This document shows positions 22,338 to 31,485 of a stretch of 64,000 bases of DNA, piece by piece. The translations under genes were made by a program, and so were the position numbers. The stretch lies in NCBI GenBank assembly GCA_963715625.1, contig OY970260.1, forward strand, positions 2,170,001-2,234,000, read 5' to 3'. Positions within the stretch are counted from its first letter, which is position 1. The number at the start of each line of letters is the position of its first letter. This DNA is from VRUE01 sp963715625. Lineage in GTDB: Bacteria; Actinomycetota; Thermoleophilia; Solirubrobacterales; 70-9. The notes under the pieces were generated by a model. That model saw nothing but the letters and a program-made list of their open reading frames with translations. It had not been told where the DNA came from and searched no databases.

Positions 22338-23990
22338 GTGCGGGTGATCGAGCGAAGGATCGGCCTCCTCTTCGCCGCCTTCCTCCTCTGCTTCGGAGTC
22401 ATCGTCGCGCGCGCCTTCTGGCTGCAGGGGGTGCAGGGGGCGCAGCTCGCCTCCCAGGCGGTCAGCCAGCAGACCCAATCGATCCTTCTGCCGAGCCTGC
22501 GCGGGAGCGTGCTCGACCGCCACGGAAACGAGCTCGCCACCTCCGAAGACGCGGCGACGATCTTCGCCATCCCCTCCGAAGTGCAGAAGCCGGCGCTCGC
22601 GGCGCAGAAGCTGGCGCCGATCCTCGACCTTCCCGAGAGCGAGGTCCTGGCCGAGCTCACCGCCGAATCGAGCTATGCCGCACTTGCCCACAAGGTCGAC
22701 CTGCCGACCGCGCAGCGGATCGAGCGCCTCGGGCTGGCGGGCATCGGCCAGGACCCCGACAGCAGGCGGACATACCCCCAGGGGGAGATGGCGGCGCAGG
22801 TGATCGGGGCCGTCGGGTCCGAAAACGAAGGCCTGACCGGGCTTGAGGACAGCGAGGACTCGGTCCTGCGCGGCGACGACGGCGAACGGCAGGTCGTCAC
22901 CGACGCCAAGGGCGACACGATCCGGCTGGAAACGGTCGAGGAGGCCGAGGACGGCGAGGACATCCAGCTGACGCTCGATCCCGCGATCCAGGGGAGCGCC
23001 GAGCAGGCACTGGCCGAAGTGGGCGAAACGTACGCGCCGAAGGGGGCGACGGCGATCGTGATGGACCCGCGCAGCTCGGAGGTCCTGGCGATGGCCAACT
23101 GGCCGCCGGTCGACCCGACCGACCTCTCCGGCGCCGACCCCGAAGACCTCCTCAACCGGGCGACCGGGTTCACCTACGAGCCGGGCTCGACCTTCAAGGC
23201 GTTCACGGTCGCGGCCGCGCTCGAGGACGGGCTGGTCACGCCCTCCTCTGCCTTCACGCTGCCGCCGTCGATCCAGGTCGCCGACCGGGTGATCGAGGAG
23301 TCGCACGCGCGCGGGACGGAAACCCTGTCCGTGGCGGAAATCCTCGCGCACTCCTCCAACGTTGGCGCGGTGACGATCGGGTTGCAGTTGGGGAGCACGC
23401 GATTCAGCCGCTGGATCGAGCGCTTCGGGTTCGGCCGGCCGACCGAGGTCGGGTTTCCCGCCGAGGAGCAGGGAATCGTGCCGGCGCTGGAGGAATACTC
23501 GGGCTCGACGATGGGGAACCTGCCGATGGGGCAGGGGCTCGCGGTGACCCCGATGCAGATGATGTCGGGCTACGAGGCGATCGCCAACGGCGGCATCCTG
23601 CGCCGGCCCCAGCTGATCGAGGAGGTCGGCGGGGCCCCCGTCCACGAGCCGCGTGGGCACAGGGTGATCGACGCCGGCGTGGCGGCGCAGGTTCGGGAGA
23701 TGCTCGAGGGGGTGCTGGAAGCGGGTGGCACCGCCTCCGCGGTCAGCGTCCCCGGCTACACGCTGGCGGGCAAGACCGGAACCGCCGAGGTGGCCGAAAA
23801 CGGGACCTACTCGGAGACCAAGTTCGTCGCCTCCTTCATCGGCTTCGCCCCGGCGCGCGATCCTCGGCTGCTGGTCGGTGTCGTCGTAGATCAACCGCAG
23901 GGGGATATCTACGGTGGCTCTGTCGCCGCCCCGGCCTTTGGGAAGATCGCGGCGTTTGCACTTCCGTATCTGGGTGTGCCACCCGAATAG
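22338..23990 (+). CDS. ftsI: Septal penicillin-binding protein (FtsI/PBP3-type transpeptidase)
   Basis: 550 residues from GTG 22338. One N-terminal membrane anchor (IGLLFAAFLLCFGVIVARAF), then the PBP dimerisation domain (RGSVLDRHGNELATSEDA). The transpeptidase domain has the active-site Ser in EPGSTFKAFT (S-x-x-K), SSN in LAHSSNVGAV and KTG in LAGKTGTAEV. The length and the single anchor fit the class B septal enzyme, and no PASTA domain is present. It cross-links peptidoglycan with FtsW. A family B palindrome follows six bases after the stop. Confidence 0.95.
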   Translation: MRVIERRIGLLFAAFLLCFGVIVARAFWLQGVQGAQLASQAVSQQTQSILLPSLRGSVLDRHGNELATSEDAATIFAIPSEVQKPALAAQKLAPILDLPESEVLAELTAESSYAALAHKVDLPTAQRIERLGLAGIGQDPDSRRTYPQGEMAAQVIGAVGSENEGLTGLEDSEDSVLRGDDGERQVVTDAKGDTIRLETVEEAEDGEDIQLTLDPAIQGSAEQALAEVGETYAPKGATAIVMDPRSSEVLAMANWPPVDPTDLSGADPEDLLNRATGFTYEPGSTFKAFTVAAALEDGLVTPSSAFTLPPSIQVADRVIEESHARGTETLSVAEILAHSSNVGAVTIGLQLGSTRFSRWIERFGFGRPTEVGFPAEEQGIVPALEEYSGSTMGNLPMGQGLAVTPMQMMSGYEAIANGGILRRPQLIEEVGGAPVHEPRGHRVIDAGVAAQVREMLEGVLEAGGTASAVSVPGYTLAGKTGTAEVAENGTYSETKFVASFIGFAPARDPRLLVGVVVDQPQGDIYGGSVAAPAFGKIAAFALPYLGVPPE

Positions 23991-23995
23991 GGGTG

Positions 23996-24071
23996 GGCCG
24001 TCGGGTGCCCCTCCCCAAAACGCGCGGCAGGAGCCGCGCTTGAGTGTTTTGGGGAGGGGCACCCGACGGCC
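23996..24071. repeat. Family B palindrome, copy 1 (ftsI-murE gap)
   Basis: Outer arms GGCCGTCGGGTGCCCC and complement. Core CTCCCCAAAACGCGCGGCAG, then GAGCCGCGCTTGAGTGTTTT and GGGGAG. The core is nearly the same at 28083-28159, while the outer arms differ. It fills the gap between ftsI and murE. Confidence 0.9.
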
Positions 24072-24087
24072 TTCCTAGACTTGCGGC

Positions 24088-25637
24088 GTGAGATTGGACG
24101 CGCTTGTCGCGGGAGCTGTTGGGGCCCGGGTCGTTGGGGATGCCGCCGTCGATGTTGGGGCTCTTGCCTACGACAGCCGAAAAGTCGGGCCCGGGACGCT
24201 TTTTTTCTGTGTGCCCGGGGAGAAGGTCGATGGGCATGAGTTCGCTGAGGTGGCTGTTCAGGCGGGGGCGGTCGGTCTCGTTGTAGAGAAAGAGCTTGAG
24301 GTGCCCGTGACGCAGGTCGTGGTTTCGGATGCGCGGGCGGCTATGGCGCCGCTGGCGGCTCGGTTCTTCGGGGACCCGACGGGGGAGCTGCGGGTGGTGG
24401 GGGTTACGGGGACTAACGGGAAGACGACGACCGCGTTCCTGATCCGGGAGGTGTTGGAGGCGGCCGGGATCCGGTGCGGGCTGCTGGGGACGGTGCGCCA
24501 GGTGGTCGGCGGCGAGGAGGAGGGGGTGGAGCGGACGACGCCCGAGGCGATCGACCTGCAGGCGACGTTCCGGCGGATGCTCGAGGCGGGGGACCGCGCC
24601 TGCGCGATGGAGGTCTCCTCGCACGCGCTCGCCCTGCACCGGGCCGACGCGATCCACTTCGAGGTGGCCCTCTTCACCAACCTCACCCAGGACCACCTCG
24701 ACTTCCACCGCACGATGGAGGAGTACTTCGAGTCGAAGCGGCTGCTGTTCGAGATGGGTCCCGGGACGTCGATCGTCAACGTCGACGATCCCTACGGCCG
24801 CCGCCTCGCCGAGGAGCTCGAGTGCGTCACCTTCTCCGCCGCGGGCGCCGAGGCCGACTTCACCGCCCACGACGTCTCCTACGACGCCGCCGGCGCCCAG
24901 TTCACCGTCAAAACCCCGCCGACGGGACTCAAACGTCCACTATTTGGACGTTTGAGTCCCGTCGGCGGGGAGGTTGAGGTGCGGACGGGGCTGCCGGGGG
25001 ACTTCAACGTCGCCAATGCGCTGGGGGCGTTCGCGGCGGCGTGGGCGCTCGGGTCGACCCCGAGGTCGCGGCCTCGGGTCTGGCCGGGGCCGAGCGGGTG
25101 CCGGGGCGCTTCGAGCCGGTCGAGGAGGGGCAGGGGTTCGCGGTCCTCGTCGACTACGCCCACACGCCCGACTCGCTGGAGAACGTGCTGCGGGCCGCGC
25201 GGCGGTTGACGGCGGGGCGCCTGATCGTCGTCTTCGGCGCCGGCGGCGACCGCGACCGCGAGAAGCGGCCGCTGATGGGGCGGGCGGGCGCGGAGCTGGC
25301 CGACCTGGCGATCGTCACCTCCGACAACCCGCGCTCGGAGGACCCCGGGGCGATCGTCGCCGAGGTTCTTGCCGGGACCGAGAACGGCGAGGCGGTGGCG
25401 GAGATCGAGGTCGAGCCCGACCGGCGTGCCGCGATCGCCCTCGCCCTCGGCCGGGCCCGTCCGGGCGACGCCGTGGTCATCGCCGGCAAGGGTCACGAGC
25501 AGGGCCAGGAGTTCGAGGACGGTCGCAAGGTCCCCTTCGACGACCGCGAGGTCGCGCGAGTGGAACTTAGACGTTTGTTGGGAGATGACCACCCGCCCGC
25601 AGCGGACGCGGGAGCGAGGGAGCGAGATCGCCGGTGA
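24088..25637 (+). CDS. murE: UDP-N-acetylmuramoyl-tripeptide synthetase MurE (meso-DAP type), with a single-base frame break
   Basis: The gene reads from GTG 24088 to about 25050, and its continuation to TGA 25637 is in the next frame. Restoring one G in the GGG at 25051-25053 joins them (LGVDPEVAASGLAGAERVPG), giving 516 residues, the normal MurE size. ATP loop VTGTNGKTTTAF; YAHTPDSLENVL; SDNPRSEDP, whose DNPR motif marks meso-diaminopimelate addition; and VIAGKGHEQGQE. A 57-base perfect palindrome inserts about 19 codons in frame between the central and C-terminal domains. Since MurE is essential, the break is probably a sequencing error. Confidence 0.88.
24914..24970. repeat. Perfect palindrome in frame inside murE
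   Basis: 25-base arms beginning CCCCGCCGACGGGACTCAAA and an exact complementary arm flank a 7-base centre (ACTATTT). The 57 bases are 19 codons with no stop, encoding a short basic loop (TGLKRPLFGRLSPVGG) between GAQFTVKTP and EVEVRTGLPGDFN, which are contiguous in ordinary MurE proteins. Confidence 0.95.
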
Positions 25638-25683
25638 TGAGGAGCGCGAGGGAGCGAGAGCAGAGCATGCGGGCGGAATTTGT

Positions 25684-27099
25684 ATGAAGTTCGTGCCCGA
25701 GCAGATCGCCGCGGTCACCCGCTCGAAGCTGGTCGCGCGGGGCGAGTCCAGCTTTCCGAAGCGGGCGACGATCGACTCCGGCGAGAGCACCAGCGGCGAC
25801 CTCTTCTTCGGCCTGCGCGGCGAGCGCGTCGACGGCGGCGAGTTCGCCCGGGCGGCGATCGAGAACGGGGCCTGGGGAGTGGTCGTGCGTCCCGAGCACG
25901 CCGAGGGCCTGCCCGGTGCCTGGACCTTCGTCACCGAGGACCCGCTCGCCGGGTTGCAGGCGCTGGCCCGCGGCTGGCGCCGCACCCTCGCCGCCCGCGT
26001 CGTCGGCATCACCGGCTCGGTCGGCAAGACCTCGGTCAAGGACATCGCGCGGGCGCTGCTTCCCGGCGAGGTCCACGCCAACCGCGAGAACCTCAACACC
26101 GAGATCGGCCTGCCCCTGAGCGTGCTCGAGGCCCCCGAGGGGACGAAGACCCTGGTTCTGGAGATGGCGATGCGCGGCCCCGGGCAGATCGCCCAGCTCG
26201 CCTCGATCGCCGAGCCGGAATACGCGGTGATCACCAACGTCGGGCCGGTTCACGTCGAGCTGCTGGGGTCGGTCGAGGCGATCGCCGCCGCCAAGGCCGA
26301 GGTGCTGAAGGCTCTGCCCCGCACCGGCGTCGCGATCGTGCCCGCCGATGCGGGGGCCCTGGAGCCGTACCTGGAGAAGGCGCCGAGCCTGCTCCGCTTC
26401 GGCCCCGGCGGCGACGTGCAGGCGATCGAGAGCCGCGTCGCGGACGGCGTCACCACCGCCCTGATCGAGGCGCCGAGCGGCCGCCAGCACTTCCACTTCC
26501 CCTTCGCCGAGGCGCACAACCTCGAGAACGCGCTTGCCGCGGTCGCCGCCGGGGTGGCGCTCGACGCGCCGCTCGCCGAGATGGCCGACCGCGTTGCGAA
26601 CATAGGCTTCTCACGCTTCCGGGGCGAGCGCCTCGAGATGGGCGACGGGATCGTCCTGGTGAACGACTGCTACAACGCCAACCCAGTCTCGATGCGCGCC
26701 GCGCTCAGCCACCTCGCCTCGATCGGGGACGGGCGGCGGATCGCCGTGCTCGGCGAGATGGCCGAGCTCGGGCCCGAGGCCCTCTCCCACCACCGCGAGA
26801 TCGGCGAGCGGGCGCGCGCCGCCGAGGTCGGCCTCCTGATCGGCGTCGGCGAGCCCGCCCGCGAGTACGGCCCCGACGAGCTGGTCGGCACCCCCGAGGA
26901 GGCGGCCGAGCTGCTCGCCGCACAGCTCGAACCGGGCGACACGGTCCTGGTCAAGGGCTCCCGCTCGGCCGGCCTGGAGGCGGTTGCGGACACGCTGCGG
27001 GAGCTCTTAGGGCCCCCCGGACGCGGAGCAGGGGGCGAATCCATCTCTGATTCTGTTCGCTCCCGGCGAGCAGAGGAGGGCCCGACCGGCCATGGGTGA
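25684..27099 (+). CDS. murF: UDP-N-acetylmuramoyl-tripeptide-D-alanyl-D-alanine ligase MurF
   Basis: 471 residues from ATG 25684. N-terminal uridine-nucleotide domain (RATIDSGESTSGDLFFGLRG), ATP loop VVGITGSVGKTSVKD, HANRENLNTEIGLPL, LVLEMAMRGPGQIAQLA, and in the C-terminal domain VLVNDCYNANPVSMRAAL and AVLGEMAELG. It adds D-Ala-D-Ala to the tripeptide nucleotide. The start of mraY lies eight bases inside its 3' end. The last 30 residues are not conserved-looking and may exist only to keep that overlap. Confidence 0.95.
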   Translation: MKFVPEQIAAVTRSKLVARGESSFPKRATIDSGESTSGDLFFGLRGERVDGGEFARAAIENGAWGVVVRPEHAEGLPGAWTFVTEDPLAGLQALARGWRRTLAARVVGITGSVGKTSVKDIARALLPGEVHANRENLNTEIGLPLSVLEAPEGTKTLVLEMAMRGPGQIAQLASIAEPEYAVITNVGPVHVELLGSVEAIAAAKAEVLKALPRTGVAIVPADAGALEPYLEKAPSLLRFGPGGDVQAIESRVADGVTTALIEAPSGRQHFHFPFAEAHNLENALAAVAAGVALDAPLAEMADRVANIGFSRFRGERLEMGDGIVLVNDCYNANPVSMRAALSHLASIGDGRRIAVLGEMAELGPEALSHHREIGERARAAEVGLLIGVGEPAREYGPDELVGTPEEAAELLAAQLEPGDTVLVKGSRSAGLEAVADTLRELLGPPGRGAGGESISDSVRSRRAEEGPTGHG

Positions 27100-28066
27100 A
27101 GTCCTGATCGCCGGCATGGCGGCGATGCTGATCTGCATCTTCCTTGGGCCGAAGTTCATCGAGTTCCTGCGGGTGAGGGAGTTCGGCCAGCGCATCCGCG
27201 AGGACGGGCCGCAGGAGCACCACGCCAAGGCGGGCACGCCGACGATGGGCGGGCTGATCGTCTTCGCCTCGATCTGCGTGCCCTACCTCGTCCTCTCCGA
27301 TCGCGACGCGCAGAGCCTGGCCGTCTTCGGCGTCGCGATGGGATGCGCCGCGCTTGGCTTCGCCGACGACTTCATCAAGATCGTCAAGCGGCGCTCGCTC
27401 GGGCTCTCGGCCCGCTGGAAGATCCTCTTCCAGGTCTTCCTTGCGCTGGGCCTGTGGTGGGTGGCGCGCCACGAGGTCGGGCTCGAGCCGGTCCTCTACT
27501 TCCGCATCGGCGACGCCAGCGTCGACCTCGGCCCGGTCCTCTATTTCGTCCTCGTCTTCCTCGTGATCGCCGGCACCTCCAACGGGGTCAACCTCACCGA
27601 CGGCCTCGACGGCCTCGCCGCCGGCTCCTGCGCGATCGTCCTCCTCGCCTACACGGCGATCGCCTTCATCACCAACGAGCAGCAGAACCTGGCGCTGCTC
27701 TCGGCCTGCCTGGTCGGCGCCTGCGTCGGCTTCCTCTGGTTCAACGCCTTCCCGGCCTCGATCTTCATGGGGGACACCGGCTCGCTCGGGCTCGGCGGCG
27801 CGATCGGCGCCCTGGCGGTGATGACCCAGACCGAGGTGCTGCTGGTGATCATCGGCGGCATCTTCGTGATCGAGGCGCTCTCGGTCGCGATCCAGGTCTT
27901 CTCCTTCAAGGCATTCCGCCGCCGCGTCCTGCTGATGGCGCCGCTGCACCACCACTTCGAGATGATGGCGTGGTCGGAGACCAAGATCATGCTCCGCTTC
28001 TGGATCGTCGCCGCGGTGTGTTCCGGGATCGGGTTCACGCTGTACCAGCAGAGCATCGGGCGCTGA
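27092..28066 (+). CDS. mraY: Phospho-N-acetylmuramoyl-pentapeptide transferase MraY
   Basis: A 324-residue integral membrane enzyme. Landmarks: HHAKAGTPTMGG; the catalytic Asp pair in LGFADDFIKIVKRRSLGLSA; SNGVNLTDGLDGLAAG; FMGDTGSLGLGG; and the C-terminal MAPLHHHFEMMAWSETKIML with its HHH motif. It makes lipid I from UDP-MurNAc-pentapeptide and undecaprenyl phosphate. It overlaps murF by eight bases. Its stop codon lies in the outer arm of a palindrome. Confidence 0.97.
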   Translation: MGEVLIAGMAAMLICIFLGPKFIEFLRVREFGQRIREDGPQEHHAKAGTPTMGGLIVFASICVPYLVLSDRDAQSLAVFGVAMGCAALGFADDFIKIVKRRSLGLSARWKILFQVFLALGLWWVARHEVGLEPVLYFRIGDASVDLGPVLYFVLVFLVIAGTSNGVNLTDGLDGLAAGSCAIVLLAYTAIAFITNEQQNLALLSACLVGACVGFLWFNAFPASIFMGDTGSLGLGGAIGALAVMTQTEVLLVIIGGIFVIEALSVAIQVFSFKAFRRRVLLMAPLHHHFEMMAWSETKIMLRFWIVAAVCSGIGFTLYQQSIGR

Positions 28067-28082
28067 CCGTCGTTGCGGTTGG

Positions 28083-28159
28083 GGGTCCGGGCGAGGCCCT
28101 CTCCAAAACGCTCGGCAGGAGCCTCGCTGGAGTGTTTTGGGGAGGGCCTCGCCCGGCCC
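28083..28159. repeat. Family B palindrome, copy 2 (after mraY)
   Basis: Arms GGTCCGGGCGAGGCCCT and complement around the family B core (CCAAAACGCTCGGCAGGAGC, CTCGCTGGAGTGTTTTGG). Weaker pairing continues outward: CTGACCGTCGT at 28063, including the mraY stop, with ACGACCGTCAG ending near 28182. Confidence 0.88.
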
Positions 28160-28220
28160 TTTCCAATTCGACGACCGTCAGGGCCAGCGTTACCGCAGCT
28201 TCGGGTGAGAACCTGTTGCC

Positions 28221-28673
28221 GTGGCCGCGGCGGCGAAAGGGGAGCTTCGCCCGGAGCTTCTTGAGACGGAGAGGCTGAGGCTCAGGCGGTGGTCCGATGC
28301 CGACCGCGCTCCTTTTGCGGAGATGAATGCGGATCCCGTTGTGATGGAGCACTTCCCGGAGCTGTTGACGCGGGAGCAGAGCGATGCGTTGATCGGGAGG
28401 ATCGAGGCGGGGTTCGGGAAGCATGGCTTCGGCCTCTGGGCTGTTGAACTGCGCGAGAGCGGTGAGTTCGTCGGGTTCGCCGGCTTGGCCGTGCCGGAGT
28501 TCGAGGCCCACTTCACCCCGGCGGTGGAGGTCGGCTGGCGGTTGGCTTACTCGGCCTGGGGGAACGGCTATGCGACCGAGGCCGGCCGGGCGGCGCTCGG
28601 CGAGCACCCGGCGCTGCCCCAGGGCCACCCGCAGCGCCCGCACGTGCTCTACAGAATCATCGCGCCCGAGTAG
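28221..28673 (+). CDS. GNAT acetyltransferase with an internal deletion
   Basis: 150 residues from GTG 28221. The N-terminal half is a normal GNAT of the RimJ/RimL type: ETERLRLRRWSDADRAPFAE, FGLWAVELRESGEFVGFAGL, VEVGWRLAYSAWGNGYATEA. From the point where the acetyl-CoA-binding helix should continue (about EA-x-RAAL), the sequence jumps to EHPALPQGHPQRPHVLYRI, which is the usual far C-terminus. About 45 residues of the core, including much of the CoA site, are missing, so activity is doubtful. It is odd for such a gene to interrupt the dcw cluster between mraY and murD. Confidence 0.7.
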   Translation: MAAAAKGELRPELLETERLRLRRWSDADRAPFAEMNADPVVMEHFPELLTREQSDALIGRIEAGFGKHGFGLWAVELRESGEFVGFAGLAVPEFEAHFTPAVEVGWRLAYSAWGNGYATEAGRAALGEHPALPQGHPQRPHVLYRIIAPE

Positions 28674-28692
28674 CACCGCGCGGAGCTTCAAT

Positions 28693-28727
28693 GCTGCATT
28701 GACCGTCTATACGACGTCGAATGCAGT
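28693..28727. repeat. Short imperfect hairpin before murD
   Basis: CTGCATTGACCGTC and GACGTCGAATGCAG pair with two or three mismatches. The hairpin covers the first possible murD start codon (28721), which favours the downstream ATG at 28772. Confidence 0.55.
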
Positions 28728-28771
28728 TGGGGCTAACAGGTTCCCCGTCGTTCGGACCGAAGATAGATCGG

Positions 28772-30139
28772 ATGAGCACGCCGCCGCCTTGCAAGTCCCG
28801 CCCTGCGCTCCCCGAGGGGCCGTTTCTGGTCGTCGGGCTGGCGAGGTCGGGACAGGCGGTCGCGCGACTTCTAGCTGAACGTGGGGGGGACGTGATCGGG
28901 GTCGATTCCGGGCATCCCGATGGGGCGGCAGGGCTTCGGGCGCTCGGTGTCGAAGTCGTTCTGGATGCGGATGGACTGGCGCTCCTGGAGGGGGTGCGGA
29001 CGGTGGTCAAGAGTCCCGGGGTGCCCCGGGAGGCTCCTGTGATCGTGGCCGCTCTGGAGCGGGGGGTCGACGTGGTCGGCGAGCTGGAGCTGGCCTGGCG
29101 GGCGATCCCGAACCGGTTCGTGGCTGTGACCGGGACCAACGGCAAGACGACCGCGGTCGAGTGGCTCGGGCACGTACACCGGGCGGCCGGGGAGCCGGTC
29201 GCGGTGGCCGGCAACGTCGGCACGCCGCTCTCGGCCCTGGCCGGCGAGGTCGACCCCGAGGCGACCGTCGTCTGCGAGGCCTCCAGCTTTCAGCTCGAGG
29301 ACAGCGTCGCCTTCGCGCCCGAGTGCGCGGTCTTCCTCAACCTCGCGCCCGACCACCTCGACCGTCACCCCGACCTCGGGGCCTACCTCGAAGCCAAGCT
29401 GCGGATCTTCGCCAACCAGGGGAATGACGACGTCGCCGTCTACAACGCCGACGACCCCGCCCTCGCCGGCGTCGACCTCGGCGGCTGTGCGCGTCGCGTC
29501 GCCTTTTGCACCGGCGGCGGCCCCGATTGCGAGGTTGCCCTCGCCGAGGGCACGATCTTCTACGACGGCGAGCCGCTGATCGCCACCGGCGAGCTCGGCC
29601 TGCCCGGCGAGCACAACGTCGCCAACGCGATGGCGGTGGCCGCCGCGGCGCTGACGATGGGACTCGACCGCGAGGCCGTGCGCGAGGGGCTGCGCGGCTT
29701 CGCCGGCGTCGCCCACCGGCTCGAGCAGGTTGCCGAGATCGGCGGCGTCCGCTTCGTCGACGACTCCAAGGCGACCAACGTCGCCTCGGCCATGGTCGGC
29801 CTGCGTGCCTTCGCCGGCGGCGTCCACGCGATCCTCGGCGGCAGCGAGAAGGGCGAGGACTACGTGCCGCTGCTGGAGCCGGTGCAGGATCTGTGCACCG
29901 CCTGCTACCTGACCGGCGCCTCGGCCGGGCGGCTGGCGGAAGCGCTGGCGCCGGCGATCGAGGCCGGGGTCGAGCTGCACCGCTGCGACGATCTCGGCGA
30001 CGCGGTGCGCCGTGCCGCCGCGGCCGCCCGGCCTGGCGAAACCGTCCTGCTCTCCCCCGCCTGCGCCAGCTTCGACGCCTTCGAGAACTTCGAACGCCGC
30101 GGCGAGCGCTTCCGCGAGCTGGTCGAGAGACTTGCATGA
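28772..30139 (+). CDS. murD: UDP-N-acetylmuramoylalanine-D-glutamate ligase MurD
   Basis: 455 residues from ATG 28772; an upstream ATG at 28721 lies in a hairpin and would add 17 unlikely residues. FLVVGLARSGQAVARLLAER opens the nucleotide-binding domain, and VKSPGVPREAPV follows. ATP loop VAVTGTNGKTTAVEWL, FQLEDS, FLNLAPDHLDRHPDL, and the C-terminal DDSKATNVASAMVGL and ILGGSEKGEDY. It adds D-glutamate to UDP-MurNAc-L-Ala. The stop overlaps ftsW (ATGA). Confidence 0.94.
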   Translation: MSTPPPCKSRPALPEGPFLVVGLARSGQAVARLLAERGGDVIGVDSGHPDGAAGLRALGVEVVLDADGLALLEGVRTVVKSPGVPREAPVIVAALERGVDVVGELELAWRAIPNRFVAVTGTNGKTTAVEWLGHVHRAAGEPVAVAGNVGTPLSALAGEVDPEATVVCEASSFQLEDSVAFAPECAVFLNLAPDHLDRHPDLGAYLEAKLRIFANQGNDDVAVYNADDPALAGVDLGGCARRVAFCTGGGPDCEVALAEGTIFYDGEPLIATGELGLPGEHNVANAMAVAAAALTMGLDREAVREGLRGFAGVAHRLEQVAEIGGVRFVDDSKATNVASAMVGLRAFAGGVHAILGGSEKGEDYVPLLEPVQDLCTACYLTGASAGRLAEALAPAIEAGVELHRCDDLGDAVRRAAAAARPGETVLLSPACASFDAFENFERRGERFRELVERLA

Positions 30140-31485
30140 AGGGCAGCGGCAAGAAGAAGCGACCCGCCGGCAAGGCGAAAGGGCCAGCCGGGAAGAGGAA
30201 ACCCGCAGGTAGGAAGAAGCGCCGCTCGGCCGTCGCCCTGCCGGCCGAGTACAACATCCTGCTCACCGCGACCCTCTGCCTGCTCGCGCTCGGCGCTGTG
30301 ATGGTCTTCTCGGCCAGCTCGACCACCCAGGTGCTGAGCGACGGCAACCTCTCCAACAGCGCCCTCTTCCTCAAGCGGACGCTGATGTACGGGGCGATCG
30401 GCCTGCTGGTCATGCACCTCGTCTCGCGCCACGGCATGGTCGCGGTGCGCCGGCTGACGCCGGTGCTCCTCGTCGGCTCGCTCTTCGGGCTCCTGGTCGT
30501 GCTCGCGGTCGGCAGCAGCGCCAACGGCGCCAGCCGCTGGCTCGGCGTCGGCCCGCTGCAGTTCCAGCCCTCCGAGCTGGCGAAGGTGGCGCTGGTCCTC
30601 TACGGCGCCGACATGCTCGCCCGCAAGCCGAAGATGACGCGCTCGGTCTCCGACCTGATGCCCTACCTGCTGGTCGTCGGCGCGGCCTGCCTGCTGATCG
30701 TGCTCGAGCCCGACCTGGGGACGACGATGGTCGTCGCCTTTGCCACCGGCGCGATGCTGGTCGCGGCCGGGGTGCGCTCGCGCGACCTCGGCCTGATCGC
30801 TCTCTGCGTCGGCTCCCTGGCCCTGCTGGCGGCCGTGATCGAGCCCTACCGGATGGCCCGGCTGACCGGCTTCCTCAACCCCGGCTCCGACGCCGCCGGC
30901 GCCGGCTTCCAGGCGGCGCAGGCGAAGATCGCGCTCGGCTCCGGCGGGCTCTTCGGCGTCGGCATCGGCGACGGCGTGCAGAAGGCCTTCTACCTGCCCG
31001 AGGCCCACACCGACATGATCTCGGCCGTGATCGGCGAGGAGCTCGGCCTCTTCGGCATCGTCGGCGTCGCCGGGCTCTTCACGCTCTTCGGCTACGCCGG
31101 GCTGCGGGTCGCCCAGCGGGCCAGGGACCGCTACTCGAAGCTGCTCGTCGCCGGCCTCACCTCGATGGTGATGGTGCAGGCGACGATCAACCTCTTCGCC
31201 GTGATGGGGCTGGCGCCGCTGACCGGAGTGCCGCTTCCCTTCGTCTCCTACGGCAACAGCAGCCTGCTGACGACCCTCTTCGCGGTCGGGCTGATCCTCG
31301 GCGTCGCCCGCAAGGGGACCGCTGGCACTGGCAAACTGCGCGTCGTCGAGGGCGGGCGCACTGCTGGGGCCCGCAAAAGGAGCCGATCGAGCCGTGGAAA
31401 GAGCGCCCAGAGTCGTGGTGGCAGCGGGGGGAACCGCAGGCCACGTCGTGCCGGCGATGGCCGTCGCCGCCGAGCTGCGGGCTAG
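30136..31485 (+). CDS. ftsW: SEDS peptidoglycan polymerase FtsW
   Basis: 449 residues. A Lys/Arg-rich N-terminal tail (GSGKKKRPAGKAKGPAGKRK) precedes about ten membrane helices. SEDS landmarks: GVGPLQFQPSELAKVALVLY, IVLEPDLGTTMVVAFATGAM, AQAKIALGSGGLFGVGIGDG, DMISAVIGEELGLFG and PLPFVSYGNSSLLTTLFAVG. FtsW polymerises lipid II at the septum with FtsI. Its Arg/Ser-rich C-terminal tail is encoded in a 92-base overlap with the murG start, which is unusually long. Confidence 0.94.
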   Translation: MKGSGKKKRPAGKAKGPAGKRKPAGRKKRRSAVALPAEYNILLTATLCLLALGAVMVFSASSTTQVLSDGNLSNSALFLKRTLMYGAIGLLVMHLVSRHGMVAVRRLTPVLLVGSLFGLLVVLAVGSSANGASRWLGVGPLQFQPSELAKVALVLYGADMLARKPKMTRSVSDLMPYLLVVGAACLLIVLEPDLGTTMVVAFATGAMLVAAGVRSRDLGLIALCVGSLALLAAVIEPYRMARLTGFLNPGSDAAGAGFQAAQAKIALGSGGLFGVGIGDGVQKAFYLPEAHTDMISAVIGEELGLFGIVGVAGLFTLFGYAGLRVAQRARDRYSKLLVAGLTSMVMVQATINLFAVMGLAPLTGVPLPFVSYGNSSLLTTLFAVGLILGVARKGTAGTGKLRVVEGGRTAGARKRSRSSRGKSAQSRGGSGGNRRPRRAGDGRRRRAAG

